In this document: piece after piece, positions 37,147 through 46,482 of the stretch
Layout: each line of letters starts with the position of its first letter
Position numbering within the stretch: the stretch's first letter is position 1
Origin: CAVYUC01 sp963783085
GTDB taxonomy: Bacteria; Bacteroidota; Bacteroidia; Bacteroidales; Prolixibacteraceae
Length of the DNA stretch: 64,000 nt
Reading direction: 5' to 3'
NCBI GenBank assembly: GCA_963783085.1
Contig: CAWAMJ010000020.1
Span: forward strand, 434,001-498,000
The notes under the pieces: generated by a model
The model's input: the letters and a program-made list of their open reading frames with translations, nothing else
Database searches by the model: none
What the model was told of the DNA's origin: nothing
Position numbers and translations under genes: made by a program

Positions 37147-38205
37147 TTAAATGTTGATTATCGTTTTTAAATCCCACTCCTGGTTCGGGTTGTATCGTAT
37201 AAAACCATCCGAAATGTACAACGGACTTTCAATGTTGTTGGTAAACAAAGCGCCGGTACCCAGTCCCTGGAAGTTGGTTGTTCCCAGTGTGGCTGTCCAC
37301 TGTGCAATTGCATTTAGCCCGATGTTCGACTCCAGAGCCGATGTTACCCACCATCCGATGCCGCGTTCTTCAGCCAGCGAAATCCATTCTTCCGAGGCTT
37401 TTATTCCACCGGTTAAGGTAGGTTTCAAAATAATGTATTGCGGCCGGATTGTATCCAGTAATTTTCCTTTTTCAGCAACATCGGTGATTCCTATCAACTC
37501 TTCGTCGAGCGCAATCGGCAGCGGTGTTTCAGTACATAATTTATGCATTTCGAAAATCTGCCCGGCTTTTATAGGTTGTTCGATGGAATGCAGTTGAAAA
37601 GCAGCCAGTTTTTTCAAAATGGAAAGCGCCTTTTCAACCGGAAAAGCGCCATTGGCGTCCACCCTGATTTCCAGTTGTTCTGCCGGAGAGCGTTTGCGAA
37701 TGGAGCGAAGAATATCCAGTTCCGCGTTGAAATCGATGGCCCCTATTTTCAGTTTCAGACAGGTAAAACCAGCCGTCAGCTTTTCTTCCACCTGCCGGAA
37801 CATAAACTCTTTGGATCCCATCCAAATCAGCCCGTTAATCGGAACTCCTGTTTTCCCATCGGTAAAATCGGATGGATAAAGCAAAACCGGAGATCCAGCT
37901 TTTAATCCTTTCAACGCCGTTTCATAACCAAACCGGATGGCCGGAAAATCTGCCAGTTCTTCAGCAGTAATTTCTTCTGCATTATTTATTTTCTGAACGA
38001 GATCCGAAATTTTCTCTTCCAGGTCGGGCACTGCATCGGGACTGAGTTTTGGAATGGGCGCAATTTCTCCAATTCCAACATTCGAAGGATTTTCCTTCTC
38101 TATCAGTTTAAGATAAAAAACCTGTTTTTGTGTGAGCACGCCCCGGGAAGTGCCTGCCGGTTGCCTGAAAAATAAGGTTCGTTTTGAAACCGATGCCTTT
38201 ATCAT
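37147..38205 (-). CDS. menC: o-succinylbenzoate synthase
   Basis: A 352-residue enolase-superfamily enzyme that dehydrates SHCHC to o-succinylbenzoate in menaquinone synthesis. Catalytic features are present: LKLKIGA with the KxK lysines near residue 155, EIRVDANGAF (metal Asp) near 183, SIEQPI (metal Glu) near 213, ALDEE (metal Asp) near 237, and YIILKPTLTGG with the second catalytic lysine near 262. Its first four bases overlap the end of menA, a sign of translational coupling. It is the last gene of the men unit. Confidence 0.93.
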   Translation of the reverse strand: MIKASVSKRTLFFRQPAGTSRGVLTQKQVFYLKLIEKENPSNVGIGEIAPIPKLSPDAVPDLEEKISDLVQKINNAEEITAEELADFPAIRFGYETALKGLKAGSPVLLYPSDFTDGKTGVPINGLIWMGSKEFMFRQVEEKLTAGFTCLKLKIGAIDFNAELDILRSIRKRSPAEQLEIRVDANGAFPVEKALSILKKLAAFQLHSIEQPIKAGQIFEMHKLCTETPLPIALDEELIGITDVAEKGKLLDTIRPQYIILKPTLTGGIKASEEWISLAEERGIGWWVTSALESNIGLNAIAQWTATLGTTNFQGLGTGALFTNNIESPLYISDGFIRYNPNQEWDLKTIINI

Positions 38206-39110
38206 TTTATCAGAAAAATTCCGATGGAATAAGTTACCGAAAAGAAAAAAGTGGTGAGCGCCAGCACTTTAAGTTGGTTGTTCAGTTTTTGCGGTACGTG
38301 GTTTTGAAATACTTCATACAAATGAAAACTGAGCGGCACCACCGACAGTAAAAACATCAATTGATAAATGGATTGCCACGTTTCGATAACGTAAATAACC
38401 GACAACACCAGCGATAAAACAATCAAGGATGTATGATACAACTTGGCATATTCTGAACCCATACGTACCACCAGTGTTTTTTTCCCGCTGGCACTATCGT
38501 TTTCTATGTCGCGCATGTTGTTCAGATTCAGTACACCGGCACTGAGCAAACCTACGGAAGCCGCGGGCAAAAGCAAAAGCGGATGAAGCTCGTTGGTGTG
38601 CAAAAAATAGGTTCCGCAAACGCCAATCAGACCGAAAAAGATAAACACAAAAAGATCGCCGAAGCCTGAATACCCGTAAGGATTTTTACCAACTGTATAT
38701 TTTACGGCCGCAACGATGCTGGCAACTCCCAGTCCGAAAAACAGCAGAATCATTCCTGTGTTGGCATTTTTAATTCCGGAGAAAATAAGTAAACTGCCCG
38801 AAATGAGTGAAAGAATGATAAAAACGGCAATCAACCTTTTCATTTCGATGTTCGAAATTTTACCTGACTGTACGGTTCGCACCGGACCAACACGATTGAC
38901 ATTGTCGGTTCCGTGGTGCGAGTCGCCAAAATCGTTGGCAAGGTTCGACAGAATTTGCAGCAAAATGGTGGTGGCGATGGCGAGGCCAAAAACGGCGGGA
39001 TTAAACTGCCCGTCGGCATACGCCAAAAAGCTGCCCAAAATAGCGCTCGACAAAGCCAGCGGCAATGTCCGTAACCTGAAAGCTTCTATCCAAACCAAAA
39101 ACTTGTTCAT
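38202..39110 (-). CDS. menA: 1,4-dihydroxy-2-naphthoate polyprenyltransferase
   Basis: A 302-residue membrane prenyltransferase of the UbiA family with about eight or nine hydrophobic helices. The first Asp-rich motif is NDFGDSHHGTDN (near 61-72) and the second is NNMRDIENDSASGKKTL (near 187-203). It attaches the polyprenyl tail to DHNA, giving demethylmenaquinone. It sits between menB (9 bp upstream) and menC (4-bp overlap). Confidence 0.95.
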   Translation of the reverse strand: MNKFLVWIEAFRLRTLPLALSSAILGSFLAYADGQFNPAVFGLAIATTILLQILSNLANDFGDSHHGTDNVNRVGPVRTVQSGKISNIEMKRLIAVFIILSLISGSLLIFSGIKNANTGMILLFFGLGVASIVAAVKYTVGKNPYGYSGFGDLFVFIFFGLIGVCGTYFLHTNELHPLLLLPAASVGLLSAGVLNLNNMRDIENDSASGKKTLVVRMGSEYAKLYHTSLIVLSLVLSVIYVIETWQSIYQLMFLLSVVPLSFHLYEVFQNHVPQKLNNQLKVLALTTFFFSVTYSIGIFLIK

Positions 39111-39119
39111 CGCCTGAAA

Positions 39120-39938
39120 TTAAGGAAATTTTGGGTATTTTTTGAAATCCGGTTTTCGTTTTTCGAGGAATGCCTTTTTACCTTCCTGCGCTTCTTCGGT
39201 CATGTAGTAAAGCATGGTTGCGTTGCCGGCAAATTCCTGGATTCCAGCCTGCCCGTCCAGTTCAGCGTTTAATCCGGCTTTAATCATACGAAGAGCCAGC
39301 GGACTGCGCTCCATCATTTTTTTGCTCCATTCCACCACGGTGTCTTCCAGTTGATCGAAAGGAACCACTTTGTTTACGAGTCCCATGTCAAGGGCTTCCT
39401 GAGCGGAATACTGTTCGCAGAGGAACCAGATTTCGCGTGCCTTTTTCTGTCCAACCACGCGTGCCAGGTACGACGAGCCAAAACCGGCATCGAAGCTGCC
39501 TACTTTGGGGCCGGTTTGTCCGAAAATCGCATTTTCTGAGGCGATGGTCAAATCGCACACCACATGCAACACATGTCCGCCGCCAATGGCATAACCATTC
39601 ACCATGGCAATAACCGGTTTCGGAATGGAACGGATTTGTTTCTGCAGGTCGAGAATGTTTAACCGCGGAACGCCGTCGCTGCCAATGTAGCCGCCAAAAT
39701 TCTTCACATTCTGATCGCCGCCGCTGCAAAATGCTTTGTCGCCTTCGCCGGTAAAAACCACCACCGAAATATCGGCATCCTCGCGGCAGCGCACCATTGC
39801 ATCGCACATTTGCTGCGTGGTATCCGGCGTAAATGCGTTCCGGTACCGCGGCCGGTTTAGTGTAATTTTTGCAATGCCTTCAAAAAATTCAAATTTTATC
39901 TCGCTGTATTCTTTAAGCGTTGTCCATTTGCGTTCCAT
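39120..39938 (-). CDS. menB: 1,4-dihydroxy-2-naphthoyl-CoA synthase
   Basis: A 272-residue crotonase-fold enzyme that closes the ring of o-succinylbenzoyl-CoA. Family marks: ITLNRPRYRNAFTP, FCSGGDQNVKNFGGYIG (oxyanion hole), GYAIGGGHVLHVVCDLTIA, and GSFDAGFGSSYLARVVGQKKARE. The frame runs upstream to 40097, but those 53 codons translate a palindromic repeat and are not part of the protein; ATG 39938 (MERKWTTLKEY) is the start and gives the usual length. About 176 bp separates it from menD. Confidence 0.95.
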   Translation of the reverse strand: MERKWTTLKEYSEIKFEFFEGIAKITLNRPRYRNAFTPDTTQQMCDAMVRCREDADISVVVFTGEGDKAFCSGGDQNVKNFGGYIGSDGVPRLNILDLQKQIRSIPKPVIAMVNGYAIGGGHVLHVVCDLTIASENAIFGQTGPKVGSFDAGFGSSYLARVVGQKKAREIWFLCEQYSAQEALDMGLVNKVVPFDQLEDTVVEWSKKMMERSPLALRMIKAGLNAELDGQAGIQEFAGNATMLYYMTEEAQEGKKAFLEKRKPDFKKYPKFP

Positions 39939-40034
39939 ATGTATTTTATCTTTATTTAAGAATTGCTGTATTTGATTTCTTGATATTGAATGCCAAAATA
40001 GATGATAAAAGGTCAAACTTCGGATCCCACCTGG

Positions 40035-40080
40035 CCTCCCCAAAGGGGAGGAATCGTCCCCCCTCGGGGGATTTAAGGGG
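40035..40080. repeat. C4/G4 palindromic intergenic element, menD-menB gap
   Basis: Two hairpins in a row: CCTCCCC-AAA-GGGGAGG (40035-40051) and CCCCC-TC-GGGGG (40059-40070), followed by a TTTAAGGGG tail. Similar elements occur at four other gaps in the window. Being inside a same-strand operon it will be transcribed. Confidence 0.7.
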
Positions 40081-40114
40081 TCTATGTTGTCGGGCAATTT
40101 TCATCCAGTTTAGA

Positions 40115-41800
40115 TTATTTATAATTCTCATTTAAATATCTAAAAAACTCTTTTGTTACCTGTGGCTCTCCATTGTTTGGGGTTCTGATTTCCAGAATTG
40201 TAGCTTTATCGTTGTTTTCAATAAGACTTCGAACTGAACCAAAAAGTTCATTTTCCGATACACACAATTGGTAATTCAATCCAAAAGCTTCAACCAGTTT
40301 GTTGAAATCTATCGGGTGATGAGCATTTACCATCGGTAGAAATGCTTCATAGTCCGACGGTCCTTTCAGCAAATGAAAAATCCCGCCGCCTTCGTTATTA
40401 ATCAAAATAACTTTCAGGTTTTTGGGTAAATCGCGGTTCCACAAGGCATTGGAATCGTATCCAAATGCAAGGTCGCCAACAATTGCATAAACCGGCTCCT
40501 CCACTTTCGACGCCAGTCCGGCAGCCGACGAAAGGCACCCGTCAATTCCGGAAACACCCCGGTTGGAATAATATTTTCGCTGTTTCTGATCGAAATATAA
40601 AAGATAACGAACCACACTGCTGTTTCCGGCGAAAACAATCGCATTTTCAGGCAGATATTCCGAAAGCTTTTTAAAAACCTGAAGGTCGGAATATGGGATT
40701 TCATCCGTGTATTTTTCAGTAAGGCCGACAGCATTGCTGTTTTCTTTCTCCCAGAATTTTTTAAAAATATTACCTGCTTCAGCAGTTTTTGGCGTTAGTC
40801 TTCTCAACACCAAAACCGGTCTGGCATGAACACAAGCGTTTATATTCTGAAACGTATCAATAATCTGTTCTTCGGGCGAAATAAACCAGAATTTGGAATG
40901 GTGAAGCCCGCGCAAAAACAGTTTGATTTTTTTGGAAACTACCTGCCCGCCAAAATATATCACTACCTCTGGAATGGCTTCTTCGGGATATTTGATTTTA
41001 CTGTTTAAGGCAACTTCGGGATTGGAGATGGTCGCAAATTCGTGCACATTTGAAATTGGTTCTGCAACAACCACCACCCGCGGATCGGTGGATATTTTTT
41101 GAATTGCTTGTTTCATTTCATCGTCTGGTGGGAGTTGGCCGCAAACCAGCATGATTGAATTTGCATTTTCCCAATCATTTAACAATTCGCTACTTTGAGG
41201 CAGTATACTTTTCGGCTCTTCTCTATGAATGACATGGATATTATTTGAAGCTTCCGGTAACGTTTCATAAAGCGGCTCTCGCAACGGAACATTCAAATGC
41301 ACCGGCCCGGGATGTGCTGAAACGGTTTTATGAAAAGCCTCGTTTATCTGTCGGTGTGCCATCCAGAGATCATCAGGGTTGGAAGATTCCACCGGCAACG
41401 AATAACTGGCTTTACTATAATTTGAATAAATATTTTCCTGGTGAATAGCCTGATTATCTTGCTGGCCAATCCATTCGGTCGGTCGGTCGGCAGTAATTAC
41501 AAGAAGCGGCACCTGCTGGTAAAATGCTTCGGCAATGGCCGGCGCATAATTCAAAACAGCTGTTCCTGAAGTGGAAATTAAAACCGTTGGCTTTCGGGTT
41601 ATTAACGATTGTCCGAGCGCAAAAAAAGCTGCACTTCTTTCGTCGACCAGGCTTTTACAATTTTCACCAAAACGGTTAAAAAAAGCCCTGATTAACGGCG
41701 CATTGCGCGAACCGGGAGAAATCACAACATCTTCAACTCCGTGGGCAAAAAGTATTTCTGCCAGATCGGAAATATGTTGAAGTGGGTGAACCTTTTTCAT
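40115..41800 (-). CDS. menD: 2-succinyl-5-enolpyruvyl-6-hydroxy-3-cyclohexene-1-carboxylate synthase
   Basis: A 561-residue thiamine-diphosphate enzyme joining isochorismate and 2-oxoglutarate. The N-terminal PYR domain has VEDVVISPGSRNAPLIRAF and STSGTAVLNYAPAIAEA; the C-terminal PP domain has the cofactor motif GDLAFGYDSNALWN through VILINNEGGGIF (near 430-465). The start at 41800 directly abuts the menF stop (41801-41803), so the two are translationally linked. Confidence 0.95.
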   Translation of the reverse strand: MKKVHPLQHISDLAEILFAHGVEDVVISPGSRNAPLIRAFFNRFGENCKSLVDERSAAFFALGQSLITRKPTVLISTSGTAVLNYAPAIAEAFYQQVPLLVITADRPTEWIGQQDNQAIHQENIYSNYSKASYSLPVESSNPDDLWMAHRQINEAFHKTVSAHPGPVHLNVPLREPLYETLPEASNNIHVIHREEPKSILPQSSELLNDWENANSIMLVCGQLPPDDEMKQAIQKISTDPRVVVVAEPISNVHEFATISNPEVALNSKIKYPEEAIPEVVIYFGGQVVSKKIKLFLRGLHHSKFWFISPEEQIIDTFQNINACVHARPVLVLRRLTPKTAEAGNIFKKFWEKENSNAVGLTEKYTDEIPYSDLQVFKKLSEYLPENAIVFAGNSSVVRYLLYFDQKQRKYYSNRGVSGIDGCLSSAAGLASKVEEPVYAIVGDLAFGYDSNALWNRDLPKNLKVILINNEGGGIFHLLKGPSDYEAFLPMVNAHHPIDFNKLVEAFGLNYQLCVSENELFGSVRSLIENNDKATILEIRTPNNGEPQVTKEFFRYLNENYK

Positions 41801-42940
41801 TTATGCAATCTCAAATGGATTATCATGAATTACCGAAAGCAGCGTTCCGGCTTTCATTTCAGTTTCGTACCATTCATCTTCGGGATTTGAATCGATGGTA
41901 ATGCCGCCCCCGGAATAAAGAACAAGGTAGTTTTCGGAAATTTGCATGCACCGTAAATTAACAAAAAGTGTCATTGGATTTTCCATTCCAACGGGTCCTA
42001 AAAATCCGCCGTAATATTGCCGGTCATGTTTTTCAATTGATGTAATTATTTCAAGGGCTTTTTTTGTGGGGTAACCGCAGATAGCCGGAGTTGGATGCAG
42101 GTTTTTCAGTAATTCACCAATATTTCCGTTTATAGCATTGGCATTGGTAATAAAATCTGTTCTCAAATGCAGCAGGTTTCCCGCCTCCTTAACATACGGA
42201 CCATTGTGCGTTGTATTCTCCCAGTGCGCCTTTTTTAAAACCCGATCGATATGATCGGAAACATATTGCTGTTCCTGTTTTTCCTTATTCCCCCAATTTT
42301 CAATCCAGCGGTATTTTTCGATATTTTCTTTTGTTCCCGCGACAGACGATGTTTGAAAACGATTTTCCTTCAGAAATGCAAAAGGTTCCGGGGTTGCACC
42401 CATCCAGAAATGCCCGTTGGCTTTGAAGGCGTAAACAAAAGCATTTGGAAATTTATGGCAGAGCTCAGAAAAGATATCGGAGACATTTTCGTTGTAACGG
42501 TTACCGACCACTTTTACGCGGCTTAATACTGCTTTATGAATTTTCCCCTGTTTTATGGCATTAGTAATATTTCTGATCTGTTGTAAATATTCCTCTTCCG
42601 AAACTTCATAAGGTTTTGGTAGCGTGTTGTTTAATGCCGGATGTTTTATTCCTGCAACCGCTTCAAATTCTTCTTCGGAAATTCCGTCTGAAAAATAAAA
42701 ATCGGGCTGTATCAATAACATCCGGTTTTTTTCTGAAAGCATAAACGGTGCAATAACAAATCCTTTCAATCCGGTGATTTTAGAAAGGTTGATTACTTCT
42801 TCCGTTTTTGATTTTTTCTGAACCATCATCACCCGTTTTTTTTGATTGGGTAAACGATAGGCAGCAAAAGTCAAATTATTTTCCAAACAAACCGAAATAG
42901 CATGGTCAATTGATTTAACTGATGTTTTTGTCTGACTCAT
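41801..42940 (-). CDS. menF: isochorismate synthase
   Basis: A 379-residue chorismate-binding enzyme converting chorismate to isochorismate. The C-terminal catalytic domain is typical: KAVLSRVKV, FWMGATPEPF, VAGTKENIE, LHPTPAICGYPTKKALEII, YYGGFLGPVG and YSGGGITIDSNPEDEWYET. The N-terminal part is short and diverged, as is common for MenF/EntC in this phylum. Its ATG overlaps the menI stop by one base, and menD follows at once. Confidence 0.93.
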   Translation of the reverse strand: MSQTKTSVKSIDHAISVCLENNLTFAAYRLPNQKKRVMMVQKKSKTEEVINLSKITGLKGFVIAPFMLSEKNRMLLIQPDFYFSDGISEEEFEAVAGIKHPALNNTLPKPYEVSEEEYLQQIRNITNAIKQGKIHKAVLSRVKVVGNRYNENVSDIFSELCHKFPNAFVYAFKANGHFWMGATPEPFAFLKENRFQTSSVAGTKENIEKYRWIENWGNKEKQEQQYVSDHIDRVLKKAHWENTTHNGPYVKEAGNLLHLRTDFITNANAINGNIGELLKNLHPTPAICGYPTKKALEIITSIEKHDRQYYGGFLGPVGMENPMTLFVNLRCMQISENYLVLYSGGGITIDSNPEDEWYETEMKAGTLLSVIHDNPFEIA

Positions 42941-43359
42941 TAATTTTCTTTCTTCTTGTTATCAGTTATTATATTAGTAACCCGCACTACGGAAATAAGT
43001 TTATCATTTTTATCTGATATTTTTACTTCCCAAATATGCGTGGTTTGCCCTTTGTGGATTAAATGCGCAGTTCCCTGCAAAACCCCCTGGTTTACCGAAG
43101 AAATATGATTGCCCGAAACCTGTAGCCCATAAACTTTAAACTGCTCTCTGTCTACTAAAAGATAAGAGCCGGCGCCAGCCATTGATTCTGCAAAAGCAAG
43201 TGACGCTCCGCCATGCAACCAGCCGTTTGGTTGACAGGTTTTGGATGAAACTTCCATTGTTGCACGGAGTGTATCTGCTCCGATTTCAGTAAAAGTAATC
43301 CCCAAAAAACCAATCATCGAGTTGGCACAAAAGGCATTTAATTCCTCAATTTCATTCAT
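42940..43359 (-). CDS. menI: hotdog-fold thioesterase, probable DHNA-CoA hydrolase
   Basis: A 139-residue single-domain hotdog thioesterase (PaaI/MenI type). The active-site segment is GWLHGGASLAFAESMAGAGS, where the Glu in AES is the expected catalytic base. Being first in the men unit and overlapping menF by one base supports DHNA-CoA hydrolysis as its job. ATG 43359 (MNEIEELNAF) fits the family; 13 extra codons up to 43398 are unlikely. Confidence 0.85.
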   Translation of the reverse strand: MNEIEELNAFCANSMIGFLGITFTEIGADTLRATMEVSSKTCQPNGWLHGGASLAFAESMAGAGSYLLVDREQFKVYGLQVSGNHISSVNQGVLQGTAHLIHKGQTTHIWEVKISDKNDKLISVVRVTNIITDNKKKEN

Positions 43360-43537
43360 TCTTAAACCAGGTTGTGAGCCTGTGAAACAAAGGTTCACAT
43401 CTCAACGTGTAACATTATGAACCGTTCAAAAAAAAACAACCGGTTCAAATAAACCCAACAAAAATAACACCTTTCCGCGAAAATTATCAATCTGCCTGAA
43501 ATATGAGTGAAATGTTCATTTCAGGTAATATTCAAAT

Positions 43538-44875
43538 TCAGAAAATTAAAGTAACGTTTGTAGCGGACTGGTTGGATTTCACTGTAATACTGCCGCCATG
43601 CAACTGCATTATCTGCCGCGAAAGGCTTAAACCAATCCCTGAACCGGATTCTTTCGTGGTAAAGAAAGGGACAAAAATTCTATCCTGCAAATCTTCCGGA
43701 ATACCCGGGCCATTGTCAATTACAGATATCTGCGCCCGGCCATTTTTATTGATTTCACCTTTGAGTAAAATTCTACCGTTTTCACTGTTTTTTAATGCTT
43801 CCAGAGAATTTTTAATAAGGTTCACCATAACATGCGACAACTGCTTTTTGTCGGCAACAATTTCAAGATTGCGCGGAATAACTTCTCCGCTGATGATAAC
43901 ATTATCCTTCTCAGGCCTGTAATTTATAAGGGTAATTGTACCATCGAAGAATTCATTCAACGAAATAGGTTGTTTATCGGGTTGCGGCAGGCGTGTCAGT
44001 TTCCGGTAGGTTTCCACAAAACTGATTAACCCTGCGCCCCGTTCATTAATTACTTCCATTCCTTTGATGGTATTCCCGATGATTTTTTCGTCGGGCGCTT
44101 TTCCTTCAAGATTTTTAAAATATCCTAAAATCGTTTGTGAAAGCGATGTGATTGGCGCCACCGTGTTCATAATTTCATGCGTGAGCACGCGGATTAATTT
44201 TATCCACGATTCCAGTTCACGGGTTTCCAGTTCGGTTTTAATATCCTGAACGGCAACCAATTGAAAATTATCCTGTGCCGTTTTAAACTGTGTTGATTTC
44301 AGCGAAAGCTGCACCAGTCCCTGCCTGCCGTTGAAGCTTACCAGCCGCCGGTCACCGGGCTTTAACTCCTTAACAGTGGTAAATAGTTTCCGATCTACCT
44401 GAATAAGTTGGTTGATGTGTGTAAGTTGCTCGTGATTCAGCAACTCACGTGCTGCCGAGTTCGAAAGGTAAATATTGCCCTTTTCATTGTACGTAATAAT
44501 TCCAATGGAAACGTGTTCCAGAATAGTTTTAAAATACTGCTCCTGCTCCTGCAGGTCGAATTTGATGTTTTTAATCAGCTCGTTTACACTATTTAAGCTG
44601 GCATTCAATTCATTCAGTGATTTGTTTCCGGTTTTTTCAGGAAAATTCAGCGTTGAATCTTCATTTCTGACCGCTTCGAAAAAGAAAGCAATTTTCTGAT
44701 TCGTTCGGTTCAGGTATTGAATCAGTTCTATTATCTGAATGGCGAAAATCAGCAAAATGAAAAATCCGGGGATGTAAGATTTTAATCCAAAAATCAGCCA
44801 GCCCGAAAAAAGCGCTACTGCAGCCAGAAAGCAAACCCTTAAAGTTAATTTTATATAGAAATTCCTGCCTGTCAT
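43538..44875 (-). CDS. NtrB-type sensor histidine kinase
   Basis: A 445-residue sensor. Two hydrophobic segments at the N-terminus (VCFLAAVALFSGWLIFGL; IPGFFILLIFAIQII) anchor it with almost no periplasmic loop, so it probably senses a membrane or cytoplasmic cue. A PAS-like domain (FKTILEHVSIGIITYNEKGN) precedes the His box VLTHEIMNTVAPITSL and the ATPase boxes NLIKNSLEAL, DNGPGIPE, FTTKESGSGIGLSLS. It is encoded 6 bp after its response regulator. It should phosphorylate that NtrC-type partner and so control the divergent exporter genes. Confidence 0.9.
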   Translation of the reverse strand: MTGRNFYIKLTLRVCFLAAVALFSGWLIFGLKSYIPGFFILLIFAIQIIELIQYLNRTNQKIAFFFEAVRNEDSTLNFPEKTGNKSLNELNASLNSVNELIKNIKFDLQEQEQYFKTILEHVSIGIITYNEKGNIYLSNSAARELLNHEQLTHINQLIQVDRKLFTTVKELKPGDRRLVSFNGRQGLVQLSLKSTQFKTAQDNFQLVAVQDIKTELETRELESWIKLIRVLTHEIMNTVAPITSLSQTILGYFKNLEGKAPDEKIIGNTIKGMEVINERGAGLISFVETYRKLTRLPQPDKQPISLNEFFDGTITLINYRPEKDNVIISGEVIPRNLEIVADKKQLSHVMVNLIKNSLEALKNSENGRILLKGEINKNGRAQISVIDNGPGIPEDLQDRIFVPFFTTKESGSGIGLSLSRQIMQLHGGSITVKSNQSATNVTLIF

Positions 44876-44881
44876 TTTCCG

Positions 44882-46246
44882 TTACAGGTTATATTTTTTC
44901 ATTTTGTTGTACAGCGTTTGTCTGGTAATTCCCAATTGGCCGGCTGTTGCAGATAAGTTCATGTTATTCTTACGCAACATTTTGTGAATCATTGCTTTTT
45001 CCATCTCTTCAATAGTCCCGTCGAAAACATTTCCGGTATCGTGTACCACCGGATTAAAAAAGAAATCGTCGGGTTCCAGTTCATTTTTATCCGAAAGGAT
45101 TACTGCTTTTTCAATGGTGTGCTGTAGTTCCCGCACATTGCCGGGCCACTGGTAACTGGTTAATTTTGAAAGTGCTGCATCAGAAATCGAAAAGCATGTT
45201 TTCCGGTATTTGTTACAGTAGATTTTCAGGAAATATTCCGCTATTGCAGCAACATCTTCATTGCGCTCCCGAAGCGGTGGAATATCTATTTGAATGGTGT
45301 TGATGCGATACAGCAAATCTTCGCGGAAAGTACCATCGGCAACCATTTCTGCCAGATTCCGGTTCGTAGCGCAAATTAACCGGACATCAACGGGAACAGG
45401 TTTATTGCTACCGAGAGGTGTAACCGTTCTGTTTTGCAAAACCGACAATAATTTGGGCTGAAGTTTCAACGGCAGGTTTCCTATTTCATCGAGGAAAAGC
45501 GTTCCGCTGCCGGCATTTTCTATTTTTCCGGTGCGTTCTTCGCGGGCATCGGTAAACGAGCCTTTTTTATGTCCGAAAAGTTCGCTTTCAAACAAGGTTT
45601 CACTAATCGCTCCCATATCCACCGACACCATAATTTCATCGGCACGTTTCGACAGGCGGTGCAGTTCACGGGCAATTAATTCTTTTCCGGTTCCGTTATC
45701 GCCGGTAATTAAAATGTTGGCGTCGGTTGTGGCCACTTTGTTTACCAGTCCCATCACCTGTTTCATTTGCGGAGATTGGACAATGATAATATATTTCCCG
45801 CGGTTCATTTCACTTTTTAAGGCACTTTCCCTGCGTTTTAGTTGCTTAATCTCCTGTTTCGATTGCTGTAACTGGTAAACATTCCGAAGTGTAGCCCGTA
45901 ATTTTTCATTGTCCCAGGGTTTCTGGATAAAATCTGCCGCTCCTTTTTTAAGCGCTTTCACCGCCAGTTCCACGTCGCCGTAGGCCGTGAAAAGGACCAC
46001 TTCCATTTCAGGGCGCAATTCACGAATGCGCGCAAGCCAGTAAAGACCTTCGTTTCCGGTGTTTACGCCCGCCGAAAAATTCATATCGAGCAAAACCAAA
46101 TTATATTTTCCGGTTTCAATAAATGAAGTAATCTGGTTAGGTTTGGCAATGGTTTTTACCTCTTCGAAATCATCCTGAAGAAGAATTTCAAGTGCGCTTA
46201 AAATGCTTTTACTATCGTCTACTATGAGAAGCTTTCCTTTTGGCAT
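44882..46246 (-). CDS. NtrC-type sigma-54-dependent response regulator
   Basis: A 454-residue regulator in three parts. The receiver (1-125) has LLDMNF with the phospho-acceptor Asp. The AAA+ domain (about 145-370) has Walker A GDNGTGKE and Walker B GTLFLDEIGN; the sigma-54-contact loop reads GSFTDA instead of the canonical GAFTGA. The C-terminal Fis-type HTH is LSATAGQLGITRQTLYNKMKK. Upon phosphorylation it should bind an upstream site and activate an RpoN promoter. It is divergent from the HlyD gene, and the gap holds a -24/-12 match and paired dyads. Confidence 0.93.
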   Translation of the reverse strand: MPKGKLLIVDDSKSILSALEILLQDDFEEVKTIAKPNQITSFIETGKYNLVLLDMNFSAGVNTGNEGLYWLARIRELRPEMEVVLFTAYGDVELAVKALKKGAADFIQKPWDNEKLRATLRNVYQLQQSKQEIKQLKRRESALKSEMNRGKYIIIVQSPQMKQVMGLVNKVATTDANILITGDNGTGKELIARELHRLSKRADEIMVSVDMGAISETLFESELFGHKKGSFTDAREERTGKIENAGSGTLFLDEIGNLPLKLQPKLLSVLQNRTVTPLGSNKPVPVDVRLICATNRNLAEMVADGTFREDLLYRINTIQIDIPPLRERNEDVAAIAEYFLKIYCNKYRKTCFSISDAALSKLTSYQWPGNVRELQHTIEKAVILSDKNELEPDDFFFNPVVHDTGNVFDGTIEEMEKAMIHKMLRKNNMNLSATAGQLGITRQTLYNKMKKYNL

Positions 46247-46267
46247 CTTTTGATTTTAACCGTTTAC

Positions 46268-46330
46268 CTCGCAAAGGCGCAAAGAAGATTTTGTGTTTTA
46301 TATTCCTTTGCGGCTCTGCGCCTTTGCGAG
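46268..46330. repeat. inverted repeat CTCGCAAAGGCGCA
   Basis: CTCGCAAAGGCGCA (46268-46281) is perfectly inverted at 46317-46330 with a 35-bp loop. It lies just upstream of the regulator gene, so it is in its 5' leader. It resembles a widespread intergenic repeat type rather than an operator. Confidence 0.65.
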
Positions 46331-46379
46331 AGCTTTTCTTATCCAAAATTACATTCGTTAAATTTCAATTCAAACACAG

Positions 46380-46418
46380 TGTCAAAATATTTTACACTTC
46401 TTGTCCATTTTTTTGACA
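46380..46418. promoter_or_regulatory. paired dyads, candidate NtrC-type enhancer sites
   Basis: Two 17-bp sites, TGTCAAAATATTTTACA (46380-46396) and TGTCCATTTTTTTGACA (46402-46418), share TGTC-N9-(G/T)ACA. Their centres are 22 bp apart, about two helical turns, so two dimers would bind the same face. They lie roughly 65-105 bp upstream of the sigma-54-like element, the usual distance for an activator site. The binding protein is inferred to be the divergent response regulator. Confidence 0.5.
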
Positions 46419-46482
46419 GTAGCTCCTTCTCACCTTGAAATTTTTTCTGCTAACTTTCTGCTTTCAACCACCTTGCGAAATG

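Noticed and set aside
39939..40097. N-terminal extension of menB
   Set aside because: It translates a palindromic repeat, and the normal MenB start is at 39938.
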